NCBI RefSeq assembly: GCF_000972845.2
Contig: NC_040020.1
Span: 3,534,669 to 3,598,668, forward strand
Length of the DNA stretch: 64,000 nucleotides
Direction: 5' to 3'
Origin: Larimichthys crocea
Taxonomy: Eukaryota; Chordata; Actinopteri; Sciaenidae
The notes beneath the pieces are model-generated. The model was not told the DNA's origin and searched no databases. It saw only the letters and a list, made by a program, of their open reading frames with translations. Positions 14,200 through 25,554 of this stretch are shown here, piece by piece. Within the stretch, counting starts at the first letter, position 1. Each line of letters starts with the position of its first letter. The translations under genes were made by a program, and so were the position numbers.

Positions 14200-14315
14200 G
14201 GAAAATGTCAAACATCCGTGCAGTCAGGAAGAGGCAACAGCTGAATAACTTGGTTGCTACGGTTACAGAGCTGGCCAGGCCAGGATACACCGTTGTGGAT
14301 TTCTGCAGTGGAACG
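14200..14315 (+). CDS. gstcd: gstcd exon A: start of the methyltransferase-like domain
   Basis: GSTCD is a vertebrate protein with a GST C-terminal-like fold followed by a Rossmann methyltransferase-like domain; its enzymatic activity is not established to my knowledge. This exon follows a CTTTCGCAG acceptor and ends at a GTACGTG donor. Its first two bases complete a split glycine codon. It then reads KMSNIRAVRKRQQLNNLV and, after ATVTELARPGY, ends in VVDFCSGT. These match human GSTCD as I remember it, including the start of SAM-binding motif I. The entry phase is 1 and the exit phase 0, so the preceding exon must end in G. The ATG at 14205 aligns to an internal methionine and is not the gene start. 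The six following exons continue the same domain in order. The upstream GST half is outside the window or unrecognised. Confidence 0.95.
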
Positions 14316-14638
14316 GTACGTGTGTTCATCCGTGATCAGTCCGGCCATGCATGTATATTTATCACCACGCCTGACCATGACTGCATTAGGCTGCTGCTCC
14401 ATTAGCAGTCTGTCTTGTGTTTTTCTTTCCTTTTTAAATGCCTTTTCTTTTTTTTCCCTGTGTACAAAGACGGATAATGTAATTACACCCATGAAAATGC
14501 ATGTTCGGAGCAGTAGCGTTGCATTACTAAAGGGTCAATACTTGGTCGGGCAGGACAGCTGTAGTCATAACAGTATTGATACTCTCTTTGACGTATGCTC
14601 CTCTTGTGCATCTCCCTCTTTCTCTTTCCTTTCTTCAG
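14316..14638 (+). other. gstcd: gstcd intron A-B
   Basis: A short intron of about 320 bases ending in a strong pyrimidine tract (CTCTTTCCTTTCTTCAG). No other feature is seen; the open frames running through it are chance read-throughs from exon A. Confidence 0.9.
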
Positions 14639-14683
14639 GGCCATGTTGGAATCGTTCTGGCTCACACACTTCCAGATTGCCAG
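14639..14683 (+). CDS. gstcd: gstcd exon B: 45-bp microexon, SAM-binding motif I
   Basis: Fifteen codons, GHVGIVLAHTLPDCQ, lie between a TTCTTCAG acceptor and a GTGTGTA donor, both in phase 0. Joined to exon A it completes motif I as DFCSGTGHVG, where human GSTCD has, as I remember it, DFCSGGGHVG. The Gly-x-Gly loop expected to contact S-adenosylmethionine is therefore kept, with the middle residue changed from Gly to Thr. The exon is a multiple of three, so skipping it would keep the frame but remove the cofactor loop. Confidence 0.95.
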
Positions 14684-15363
14684 GTGTGTATTTGTAAAGA
14701 TTTTTATTTATTTTTTTTGGTTGGACAAAATAAATATTTTTCAGACTTTGCTTTGGACTCTTTTAACAGGGATGTGTAATTATTTTTGACATTTCAAAGA
14801 GTAAAAGTTTGATGAACTATGGGATAAATTTATTGTGGATGAAGAGAATACGATTTATCACTAGCTGTTTTTTTTGTTGTTGTTTTTTTTTAATGATTTT
14901 TGCCTTTATGCCTTTTCAAGCTTTATTTTTGACAAAGACAGCTGAAGAGTGACAGGAATTCAGGGAGAGAGAGAGACGGGGAATGACATGCGGGAAAGAG
15001 CCACAGGTCTGATTCGACTGAGCCTTCGCACATGCGGCGGCTGCTCTACCAGCTGAGCTAGACGCCGCCCCTACAGTCTAGCTGTCTTGTTGTGATTGCA
15101 GAAGAAGCACATGTTTGTTTTTACTCCTTTTTTAAACCCTAGAATAGTCACACAATCTCCTGTTACTGTTGTTTTAATTAAGTTTTTTAATTAAGTTTAC
15201 TCATTTTCAGAGCTCTCATTGCTCTTTTTCTCAAGGTTTTGAAGATTACTCAGTGTTGCCATGTATTTTTATGTATTTTTGCTCATTCCAGGTCATCTGA
15301 AAAAGGAGCAATCATGTGCAGCTGTGTGTGTATGTGCTTTTTTCTTTTCTGTCTTTATTCAAG
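14684..15363 (+). other. gstcd: gstcd intron B-C
   Basis: About 680 bases of intron containing an inverted tRNA-derived SINE remnant (14901-15070) and an AT-rich stretch with repeated TTTTTTAATTAAG words. Confidence 0.9.
14901..15070 (-). mobile_element. tRNA-derived SINE remnant, minus orientation
   Basis: Read on the minus strand from 15069, the head is GGCGGCGTCTAGCTCAGCTG followed by GTAGAGCAGCCGCCGCATG, a near-perfect tRNA-like 5' half with an intact A box (TAGCTCAGCTGGTAGAGC). The B-box region (CAGTCGAATCAG) is mutated from GGTTCGAATCC. On the plus strand, GACAGCTGAAGAGTGACAGG, the GA-rich run, GGGGAATGACATGCGGGAAAG and GCCACAGGTC precede it in the order I remember from a very abundant percomorph repeat. 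The tRNA identity is lost, so it is a SINE rather than a functional tRNA gene. Confidence 0.8.
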
Positions 15364-15492
15364 GTCATCCTCATAGAGAACAAAGAAGAGTCTTTGGTCA
15401 GGGCCCAGAGTCGGAGTGCCGAGCTCGGTCTGAAAAACATTGGTTTCATTCAGGCTAATTTGGACTACTTCACTGGACCTTTTCACATCGGG
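15364..15492 (+). CDS. gstcd: gstcd exon C: acidic-loop strand and FIQANLDYF segment
   Basis: Forty-three codons follow a TTTATTCAAG acceptor and end at a GTGAGC donor, phase 0 at both ends. The product begins VILIENKEESLVRAQSRSAE and continues through LGLKNIGFIQANLDYF to TGPFHIG. In class I methyltransferases the Glu after the second strand (here IEN) usually binds the ribose hydroxyls of S-adenosylmethionine. FIQAN occupies the position of the adenine-proximal loop. These roles follow from the fold and are not shown for GSTCD. The match to human GSTCD is strong throughout. Confidence 0.96.
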
Positions 15493-17702
15493 GTGAGCAG
15501 AGCAAGTAAAATGTGTCTTTGCACTAGTTTTATCCTCGTTTGTTTGATGATGAGATTATCAGTATGGTAACCATTTCAGGTGAGGAATGCAAACTAATGC
15601 AATGTGAAATACTTCAACCAGCTGCTTCATTGGGTACACTTCTATAATCCAATGTGATCCAATACAACAACTCTGCCATAAATCCTACTTTAACACTTTT
15701 GTTTTTGTGTACACTGTCAGAGAGGTATACATTTATTATTAATTTTTTATTACACTATTATGTTTACTATTGAGGTTGTAGTTTGCAGTAGTGTTTAACT
15801 GCTGCATTATATTAAAAGGCGTTTCTAATATTATGGATTGTACAAGTGTACCTAATGAAGTGGCCAGTGGTGTATGTTTGTGATACTAATGCAAATGAAA
15901 CCACAGCTAAAAGTTCAAATTACATTATTGTTTAAATAACGAGTAGTCACAGTGTTATCTCAGTATGTCCACACTCTTGTGGTTAGTATAATATAGCAGA
16001 TTTCTTTTAAGCAAATCGAATTTTCCCACTTAGAACAGCTTTCTAACAGACAGTTGAAAAAATATAGTTAAAAATAACATTTGGCGCTAACTCACAGAAT
16101 CAGACTTAAGTATTCCCACTGCTTCCACTGCCGTTATGATCAAATTACTGATTTTGAACCTGTTGTGAAACCTGTTTTGAAATGTTTCATGTTGTTTCAT
16201 GATATTTACTGTGTTAAGAACCTTTAACTTATCGAGGTCCACATTGTTCTAATTATTTTCAGAAGTCAGCGTGTGATCATATGGCTGTAGTTGTCTCTGT
16301 ATAGACCTTTTTTTTGACAATGAGCCGTGACATTACCTCTTCTCTTTGTATGTTGAAATGATATATAATAAGAATAATGATAATAATTTAAATAATTAAG
16401 CCAGTAACCCAGTGCTTTTTATCAACACCTTTGATTAACACTGCATAAACAATGTGACTTCCTGCTCTGCCACAGTCACAGCTTTACTGCAAGGTGTCTG
16501 AACGCTGTATTTTTAGTCCTAAAATATTTATATATTCCAGAGACGCTCAGCCACACATCACATTGCGAGACATGTCATTCCCTCATCTTTTTTTCTTCTT
16601 CTTTTTCTTCTCCCACAAACTGCAAATGCCAACATGTGATTATTTTTGTCAGTGCAGTTAAGATGGCTTTTCATTTCCTGAAGTGGAGCTTTTAATCAGA
16701 ACCCCCCTCTAGTGCTCTGCACTTGAGTTAAGCAGTGTGCGTCACCGTCTCCTCTCTGATTATTGGAAAGCCAAAAGGTAGTTTTATCCAGAAAATTAAG
16801 GACAAGGGGTTAAAGGATCTCTTCGGTGAGGAATATCAATTGCTCACTTGTCTGTTCTTGTTTACTCTAAAAATCTGCTCTCCAAAGATGCTTTTTGGTT
16901 TTCTTTCAAAAACACGTTGCCAAGATATTTAGAGATATGCTCTTATTAAAGCGTCTTTGGAAAAGGACAGAGTAATTTTCTGAGAAGTGTTAATAATAAA
17001 AGTAAAAATAGGTGCCAGCCTTTTCAAGTTTTATGCAGGAATATTGGCCGTGTTACACTTTTACTTCTTAATTCATCACACATTATTTTTAAACCAACAC
17101 CACTGTGGATACTGCAGATCTGCTTCTTCATTAAGGTTAACCGCCCTGCTTAGTAAATGTATTTAATTCACAGCTACCTGCAACAACAGAATAAATATTT
17201 TACTAGTTTTCAACCTCTATGCTTAATGGCATTAAAGTAAACTACATTCAGCATTGCATAGCACTCACCAGCCCCAGGTCGAAGCCCTTTCTAGTCCCTT
17301 TTTTAAAACACCCACCTTCACCCACAGAGCTCTTGACTTCTCGAACTGAAAATTGCCAACAATTTAGAGCTAATAGGTCCTTATAGCTGTTAATTACAGT
17401 CTGTTGGAGTCTGGCTGGTGTCACACAGAAATGGGTCTTTCGGATTTAAAAAAAAAAAAAGTGCTCTTACCTTATTTAGAGTCTCCGAGTTCCTGTTTCC
17501 ACTCATGTGACATTTAGCTCTCCCACACAATTCTTCCATCGTCATCACTCTCGATCATCGTCGTTATTTATGTGTCTCGGGTCAGTGTGTCTTCCCCCAA
17601 ACATGTTGGGGAAATCCATCTTCCTGCCGCGTGTCATAGCCCAGTTTCCGAAAAAGCCAGCTGTTCTACTAGCCTCACTTTAAATCTCTTTGGGACAAAT
17701 AG

Positions 17703-17750
<48 letters not shown>

Positions 17751-20700
17751 GTTTGTACCTGCTGTAATTAGCAGTAGCTATTGTTCCAGCATTGTCACTC
17801 CACTGAGACCCGCTCCACTTGGCAAGGAACAAACAGCACCGATAATTCTTCTCTACAATATGTGGGTGTTTTCTTTTTTCTTTCTTCCTCTAGCCTGTTC
17901 CAAACGGTCATGTGTGCACACACACTTTTTTTTTTTTCCCACACGATACATGAATGTTAAGATTTATGTATGAACCAGGTGCTTAACGTTGTCCTTTTTC
18001 AGCACTGCCTGAGAGTCGCGCCTCAACATTTATGCAGCCTCAGCTGTTACTTTGGCTCAGCTTCCTCCTCCATGACAGATATTCCTACCTGAAGGAGCCA
18101 GCCATCACACTGATTTTAATCCTGTTATGTATAATACATGGTCCCATTTTTAGTCACGTTCATTTAATCAGGCTAATTGAGTTGAGGTGTCCCTATTCTT
18201 AGTCTTTGTCTGCTCTTCCTGTTCCTGCAGCTGCATGTTCCAAGTCTTAGACTGGTATCAGGACCAGCCTCTACATACGGTGTATTTAGGTTTCATTCTC
18301 CCTCCTGTCAGATAACATCGAGCCAACGGACCTCAAAGGCAGGAAAAGTTGTGGAGCTTGAAGTTGATTTGGATTTTATTGGATCACAGTCTTTTATTGG
18401 TTCTGCTTAAGGGTCAGATTGTTTCGCGATCGATTCCTTCAGTCGACTGCTTTATGTTTTGGGTGAAGAAAAAGCGTACTTTCTGTTATTGCTTCAAGTC
18501 TTATGTAAAAATGGGTATTGATCAGTTCCAATGAGGCTTTATCAGCTGTAATTCCAATGCTGATGTTACTTAAGGAGGTCTTTTTTCTCACTTTAGACAA
18601 AGTCTGTTTATCTCCAGTTAAAAGGAAGTTTGCATCCACCTTTGAGACGGTTTGATTCTCTGTAATCACACATTCTAGTCTCGACGCACAGAAATAAGGG
18701 CTTAAATATTGGTTTACAACACACAAAAATAAGGTGCACACACCGTCACAACATGATATAAAATTCCTATTGATGATCGACTCTTCTAGAATATCTTATG
18801 TGAAACATCATGAAACATTTCAAGTTTAACATTTAAGCACAGAAAAGAGTTGCAGGTGTCTTACAACCGCCTTTAAGATATATGGTATCATCGCATGGTC
18901 CTTGCAACACACCGATGCATTGCTTGCAGAAGGGTGTGATGTTGATTAAGTGGATTATTAGTCAGCCATATTGCGGAAACTTGTTCTAACTTGTGCCCAG
19001 ATAGGACAGGAGAGGTATGTAATTACTTGAATAGGAGTGAATAATGAAGCCTCATTATTCCTGTGATGTGATTATTGAGAGAAAGATACAGATAGAAACA
19101 GCTTCTCCCCAAAGACTGATTCATAAAGAACACAGCTTTATAAATGGCCTTCGGTCCTTTGGTTGTTGCATGTTGATTTATTATTTCTTCTTCCAGTGAA
19201 GATGTTTGTGCAGAGGTGTGCTTAACAGGGCATGTATGAAATACTGTATGTCTGCGAGATGGATTTTGAAATCAGCCTTGCATAAATTTTCACCTTCTAT
19301 TGTCCATTTTTAATTAGTACCTCGCATAACATATTGGACTAGGACATAGCTTTATCAATATCGTATAAGCAGACAAAGACAAAAATGAGTCTTGGCACTG
19401 ATGAAGCGGGAGGTGCTTTCTAAATCAAGGACTGGAAATGCATAATTAGTTATCAAAACATGTCAGAATGTTGTTGTTTTTTTTTGAGATGTGTGCTTTT
19501 CTTTTGGTCGGGTGGCTTTGTGTTTGTGTTAAATCAAGGCTAAAGGTTATAAAATATAATTAGGATTTACCACAGCATGACTAATGTACAGCATTAGGCG
19601 GCTGGGTAAGAGTGATGGCGTTACTTTAATTATTTTTTCCTCAGATGTGGGGGATGTAACATCATGCAATCTTTGATAGGCACTCCTCCTCCTAATCAGC
19701 AGTCTGAGACAAGCTGTCGGAGGCATGCGGGCTACATTTCTTTTTCCCTGATGCTATGAATAAATCAGGATAGAAAATGAGGTGTCAAATAGTTGCAAGG
19801 CCACGCAGGTAATTGATGCTAATTCCCTAAAATTTCAATTTTGGGTTATTCTTTCATTTGAAGATTCTTTTAAATCTCTTAAAATCTGTTTGGAGTGGAA
19901 TACATGATTATTTGGTGACGAACAAACAAATCACAGTAGCACTTGGAGCTTCGTGCGGCTGAGAAACCCCATTTCCAAACATAGTAACATGGCGTGCACA
20001 TAGAAAGGTTTGCACATTTCCAGCATGCACCTTTAGTTTCTGGGTGTAGTTTGAGCTGAAGCACTTCTGCTGCCGTGCAACTACCAGGGAGAGCTCATGC
20101 GTCTCTGAGAAATGTTACCACTCCGACATTTCAGTGACTTTATGAGTGGGTTTGGCCATCCTTACAGTGTCTGTATGTTCCCTAATCTTTGGAGTTGCAG
20201 CCAATCTTGGCACAGCGCTGTCACTCTGAACTTGCTGTCAAGGCAACATGCAGTAGATTCAGACTCGGGGACGCCAACAACTTGGAAGACAAGAATTTCA
20301 AGGTGGCTGCTTGGAGTTGGATGGAGTTAATAACTGTGAGTCCAAGTAGCTATTGTCACATCAGACTGTTGCTAATGCTTTTTATTTGGACCATTAACAG
20401 AATCTATTTAGCTAATGTACGCTTGAGAGCATCTATTCTACTCCTGTACTTTGGATATTAAACTCATTGCCTTTGAGGAGTCATAATGTATTTTTTTTTG
20501 CAGATGGACTGAGTGAAAGAGCCAGTTGGAATAAAGACAGGCTATAATGTTGGTTGTCCTTTTCTGTGATTCAATGTATAACCGCACCATTACTAATGCA
20601 TAGCCAGGTGTTCATCACCACGCACAATTTATCCACTCAATGGGAATCCTGATGCGTCCGTGCCCTCGCTCCTAAAGCACTAATACATTTTGTTTGTTCC

Positions 20701-20890
20701 AACTCCTCAAGTCTGCACCTTCGAGAGGGTAGATGGTATTTAATAGCAGTCGCCATTATGAAGTAATCAATGGCATTGAGTGTGTTCTTTCAAGAGCTCT
20801 CGGTTTTGGTCTGGCTGTTAGACAAAGACGGAAAGAAAGCTTGGATTTTATTAAGTATAATATGTGTTTTCTTTGTCTGTCTCGCTTCAG
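15493..20890 (+). other. gstcd: gstcd intron C-D
   Basis: About 5.4 kb of AT-rich intron. It contains a long (TA)n microsatellite at 17705-17750, a poly-A run near 17450 and poly-T runs. No further exon, RNA gene or intact transposon is recognised. The open frame running through the TA repeat (IYIYIY peptide) is low complexity. Confidence 0.85.
17705..17750. repeat. (TA)n microsatellite
   Basis: An almost perfect alternating TA run of about 46 bases with a single TTT interruption near 17740. It is probably length-polymorphic. Confidence 0.95.
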
Positions 20891-21024
20891 GTCGCCCTCC
20901 ACGCGTGTGGCGTCGCAACGGACATGGTGATGGAACATTGCATCCAGGCAGGAGCCGCCTTCGTTATCAGCCCTTGTTGCTACGGCTTCATCCAGAACGC
21001 AATCAAGTTCACCTTCCCCAAGAG
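20891..21024 (+). CDS. gstcd: gstcd exon D: VALHACG and PCCYGF motifs
   Basis: After a TCGCTTCAG acceptor the exon reads VALHACGVATDMVMEHCIQA, then GAAFVISPCCYGFIQNAIKF and TFPK, ending with the first two bases of a Ser codon (phase 2) at a GTTTTG donor, which is weaker than the gene's other donors. HACG and PCCYG are the hallmark segments shared by GSTCD and related methyltransferase-like proteins (the group I associate with the Methyltransf_32 family). The paired cysteines lie where class I enzymes carry the motif IV active-site loop. Frame and phase fit exons C and E exactly. Confidence 0.96.
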
Positions 21025-23880
21025 GTTTTGACCTGCTCGCTTCAGTCTATAGTCACCTCTCAGGGGTGATGCTTTTTAAAATGCTGTTTCTGGCCTTGTT
21101 TTCTTGTTTGACACTCACTAGCATAGGTGCTTCTCTTTTCTTACATTCTCTCGTTGTGATTTTATTTATTTTTTTGCGCCGGTTTCTCCTTTGGGACTCT
21201 CGCTTTCCATCATTTTCACACTGATTGTCACACTCTCACACACACACAAACACACAATCCATATCTTGTCACTGCTTTTTTCCGTTCATCTCATGTCTCT
21301 TATCATCACCGCTGACAGCACACGGCAGCAGTGTCACATGGCTTCATAACAGGGTCTGCCCCTTTTCAATATTTTGCCCCGCTCTCTCAGCGACAGAGAG
21401 CTGGGTTCTCTGTGCAGAGGCTACAGTGACAGCAAAATCCAGCCGGAGCAGATAAGAAATGCTGTTCCTGTTAGAATTTCATTATCATATGCTGTGCGTA
21501 CAGAGAAACAACTTAATTCTCAGTCCCGGTGAGCTAAAATATGATGCTGTTTAAATAAAGAATGAAACGACAAACAACAGCAGTGAAGGAGAAGTAAGAG
21601 GTTTTACTTTGATGATGTTGACCCTGTTGCTGTAGCAACACTAATGGCACCGTATTGCCTTAAGAAGGAGGTGGTATGCCATTAAAATCACTCTGCGATG
21701 CTGAAAGCTTCAAAAACAAAATGCTGCTGTGTATGATTGCTGTTGTAGCAACTGAGAGACTGCGATCACTGGCAATCTAAGGTGGAGATTATCCATTGTA
21801 GTTGTCGGGACAATTATAATTTTGGCATTAAGACTGATCAGACAAAGTCTTTTACAGTCTTGGATGAAATCATACGATTTAGTCGCTCTCCAGCTTTTCT
21901 CTACCACCAGTGAGATCACATAGTTTTGTCAGTGTAATGTATTTTCTCCATGAAACATGATCCATGTGTAGCAGTCAGTGTAGCATCAGAATGATCTGAA
22001 ATCTTTTATTTTTATGACAGTTACACAATGAGGCTGTAAGGGGATATTTCGGGTGTTTTAAAGTGCATTTGTATGAGGCACTTCTGCATACTCTGTGTAT
22101 TACCTGCAGTAGACGGCGGTCAGCACGCCCCCGTCTATTGACAAGCAGACGATGGCGCAGAAGCAGAGCTATGCCCTGCTGTGCACACGGTCAGCAGAAA
22201 AACACATTTTAAACACATATTTTCAATAAAAGTCAGTGTAAGTGTATGACACAGTGCCGTCAGACAGCCTTTTTTTCTGCGGCCCTAACTGGGAAACTGC
22301 AATATGCAATATGCTAGTTGAACAGCAGCAACACCAGTCACGGGCACGCCATTTAGAGTCAACATGTGACAGTAAAACATGACTTCAGCAACAGACTGCT
22401 ACACCCACCATGTAAGGAGCGCTAGCACAGGTCCTTCATTCCAACAGCTGTCCGACTCTTTAACAGCAGCATGACTTTTTTCTATATATTTATTATTTAT
22501 GAGTAATTTCTCATCTACTTTGTGTATACGAGCTGCTGTGACAATTGAATTTCCCCGGTGTGAGATCTCGAAGTCGATCTTATCTCATCTTAAGACCTCA
22601 TGTTCATTACAGTTTCTTACATATTCTGTCACAACACAGCAAGATAAGTTTTCGTTCCATTAATTAAATCTTAATTAACATGCTGCTGCAGAATTATTGT
22701 GGAATTTATTTAAAAGTTATACTTTGACACATACCACGCCGTAAACACCCAGCAAACAGTTGAGTTGGGTTGAGTGGCACAGCATCGGCAGCTGTTTTTA
22801 AGTCGCACACGCAGCGTCGGCATATCATAATTAGCAGTGGCACATGTCAGTAAAAATCCTTGTATGTTATATAGGGGAACAGAAAGGCAGCTGCACATCA
22901 TAAACATAGTTACCTCCCAGAATCGAAACAGCACATGAACAAGAGTGGCACTTTTCCAGCAGCTGCTGTCACTTTAACTAATGTTTAGATTCATTTCACC
23001 ACATCTGGTAATGCAGTTCAAAGCGTAGATATTGTTACTATGGTTACCAGTACTTTAATGTAATTACAGACTGATGTAAGAGCAGTGTTTTTGTTCACTG
23101 TTGGTGTGTTCCAGGTGCTCTGATATTGTAGCCAGGGTATAACTGACCCTAAAATTGTGCCTTGGGGACGACCGTCAGCGTACTGTATAAATATTTAGTG
23201 GGGTTTTTTTCCTCCCCTCACTTTTGCTAACTTGACACTTCGCTCCTCCTGACTCCTCATAAAATATTTAAGAATGACAAAAAAAAAAAAAATGGCTTTG
23301 CAGCCGTAATAGACAACAAGAAGCTGTGTTTCTGGAGGGCAGACGTGCAGTATACGTGAGGGGCCTAAGCACCTGACTGTGTCAATCTTCGTCTTGCTAC
23401 TTTTAGTGTTTTCCCCTCAGGTCATGTTCCAGGTACTCATGCGGATATTCTGCAGGTGTAGACATTCCAGGCGGTTCACAGGTTTTTATGAGCTGTGAAA
23501 CTAAACTGCCCGTTTCATTAAGGCTCTAACTGTCTGAGTTGAACTTCTCTCCGTGTGACCTGACTGGCCCCTAACCCCTGACCCCTCCTCATGTTGATTT
23601 TTAATTAGCTTCAGTGATGATGTGACTAGGTTTAGCCATCACAAACAAACAAAGTGTGTTCCCATGTCGCAGCCAAACGCCTGTTTTTATAAAAGTCCTT
23701 CTTTCCCATAGACAAAGCGGCTGTTTTTAGAGGCAATGCATGTTGTTTGTGTTTCACTGAGCGTAAGATTTGTTTATACATCTATACATATAACTAAATA
23801 TATGACATATTCTGACATCTTAATCGCACTTTAACAATAAAAAAATCTTCTGTTTTCCTCTTCTTTTCTTTTCTCTGCAG
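21025..23880 (+). other. gstcd: gstcd intron D-E
   Basis: About 2.9 kb of intron ending in a strong pyrimidine tract (CCTCTTCTTTTCTTTTCTCTGCAG). It contains a dispersed repeat at 22035-22335 and a poly-A run near 23280. No other coding or RNA feature is recognised. Confidence 0.85.
22035..22335. repeat. teleost dispersed repeat, degenerate
   Basis: GTTTTAAAGTGCATTTGTAT, GAGGCACTTCTGCATA, GTGTATTACCTGCAGTAGAC and GGCGGTCAGCACGCCCCC follow one another in the order I remember from an abundant percomorph repeat, with the usual GAAGCAGAGC and CTGCTGTGCACACGG segments after it. The termini are approximate. Confidence 0.6.
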
Positions 23881-23911
23881 CAAAAGGTTCCAAGAGACTC
23901 TGGCTTATAAG
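23881..23911 (+). CDS. gstcd: gstcd exon E: 31-bp microexon
   Basis: The exon supplies the last base of the Ser codon split with exon D and then KRFQETLAYK, between TTTCTCTGCAG and GTATGC. Human GSTCD has the corresponding SEQFKKTLSYK, as I remember it. Its length is not a multiple of three, so skipping it would shift the frame of the last two exons. Confidence 0.95.
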
Positions 23912-24399
23912 GTATGCTTTTAAATGTGATTAAATCCCTCTGCTCCATTTATTATTCATTTGCACTCAGGCAAAATATCAAGTACAGAATATTTTATTAC
24001 AGTGACTCACTTTTTTTTTTTTTTACAAGAATTGTGTTTAAAACTGAGTTCACAATATGCACACCGAAAGACGCCTTTGTGGGTCATGTTCATTAGAGTC
24101 TTGTGTATTCTTTTGCAACACTAGACAAGGTTTTTCAGCCTTGCTAATTGCTTCTTAATTAAGACGCTGCTGCATCAACAGAAGTATAAATTAGAAGTGG
24201 GTTAAAAAGTTACATTTTTACATGCCTAAACCAGAATGCAGTGATCCGCGTGAAAGGCTTTCTCATGCCGCAAATGTCAACGCACAGGAAAATTAGTAAC
24301 CAGAAGTTTAGACAAATGAGGAATAGCCACTACTAACTAGTGATTTTCTAAACTGTGTTGCAGCATTTAAACTTCAAAAATGTCTTAGCTACTAAAAAC

Positions 24400-24694
24400 C
24401 TAAAGGATAAGTGTGTAAGATTTAGAAAGCTAGATTTACAGAATGGGGCAGAAATGCGTAACTATGTTGTCATTAGCATTTAATCACCTGAAAATAAGTT
24501 AGTTAGTTAAATAGTTCCGTTTTTGTTGACTTAAAATAAAACAAACACTGCTGCTCTAGATGGGTCCTTTTACAGGTTTTTACCATAGGTCCTCATATGC
24601 TTGGAAGGGGAGGGTGATGTATTTGGTCATGAGTTGGTTGCAAACGGCAACCTCACCACTGGATGCCACTAAATCCTGCACAATGGACCTTTAA
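24400..24694. mobile_element. fold-back MITE-like element with imperfect terminal inverted repeats
   Basis: The left end, TAAAGGATAAGTGTGTAAGA followed by TTTAG, is the imperfect inverse of the right end, CTAAATCCTGCACAATGGAC followed by CTTTAA. The inside carries CTTGGAAGGGGAGGG and GGCAACCTCACCACTGGATG, which I remember from a very common percomorph element that starts and ends with AAAGGTCCAGTGTGTAGGAT. It has no coding capacity. A fragment with the same terminus lies at about 48.2 kb. Confidence 0.7.
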
Positions 24695-25125
24695 TTAGTA
24701 ACTACAACTATAGCACAACTGCAGTATATAATCAGGAAGTTACTGTACAATCACAATTGTCACAATTTACAATTTTAGCGGGGCAAACAATATTTAAGGT
24801 TTACCGATTTTTGTTTATCTATACGTATTTGGAGAAATAATTATGTTTCAGAGAGCGGAATGATTATGCTGGCTAACCAAACTGATTATATTGGCTTTTT
24901 TCTCCAAAAAGTTTTTAGTTTTGTAGTTTGAGTTATCTCATTTTTGTGAAATCTAAAAAAAATTTCCATTTACCACCCTTATTAAACATTTTATCATGTG
25001 TTCGATTAGATCGACAAGAGTGCATCTCTTTTACTCTTCACGCTAAACACTAACATTAGTTTTGTGAGGTAGTAGCAGTTACACCTGGCAGTTACAAAAT
25101 ATTTAGTAACAATTAATATCTGTGT

Positions 25126-25200
<75 letters not shown>
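25126..25200. repeat. (GATA)n microsatellite
   Basis: An uninterrupted tetranucleotide repeat, roughly 18-19 units. It ends 68 bases before the target duplication of the hAT-type MITE. It is probably highly polymorphic. Confidence 0.97.
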
Positions 25201-25276
25201 TACATCTATATTATACTGTAACTAGGCTAAGTTTGATTTTACTAAACATGCCACCAGCTTATTTTATAATTTAGAT

Positions 25277-25554
25277 CAGGGGTCCGCAAGTAAGTTTGGA
25301 CCCGGGACCAATTTTTTTTCTCTGGACAATCATGCGGGGCCATGACAGGTGGGGGGGAAACAATGGGTAGTATGACTCTCACACGATTGGTTGGTACCTT
25401 CCAATGCTTGCACAGTGCAGTGCTTGGATAGGTTACGGCATGAAATAGACGCGCCTGTCAAAAAAAAAAAAAAATTCTACAATTAATCTCGGGTCCGGAT
25501 GATATGCCGATCCGGTCCGGATCCGGACCCCGGTCCGCGGGTTGGGAACCCCGG
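25277..25554. mobile_element. non-autonomous hAT-type transposon (MITE) with 8-bp target duplication
   Basis: The 278-bp element begins CAGGGGTCCGCAAG and ends GGGTTGGGAACCCCGG, which are imperfect terminal inverted repeats of the CAGGGGT type known from hAT elements. It is flanked on both sides by the identical octamer ATTTAGAT (25269-25276 and 25555-25562), and an 8-bp target duplication is the hAT signature. The inside has no open frame, a poly-A run near 25461, and a GC-rich right end with repeated GGTCCGGATCCGGACC words that could form a hairpin. Confidence 0.92.

Noticed and set aside
14205..14315. Translation start of a short gene at ATG 14205
   Set aside because: A good splice acceptor directly precedes it, and the residues before and after the Met match internal GSTCD sequence.
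15003..15069. Functional tRNA gene on the minus strand
   Set aside because: The A box is intact but the B box and anticodon-arm pairing are degraded, and the flanking body matches a dispersed repeat, so it is a SINE head.
17572..17973. 133-codon frame with an IYIYIY segment
   Set aside because: The tyrosine-isoleucine stretch is the translated (TA)n microsatellite.
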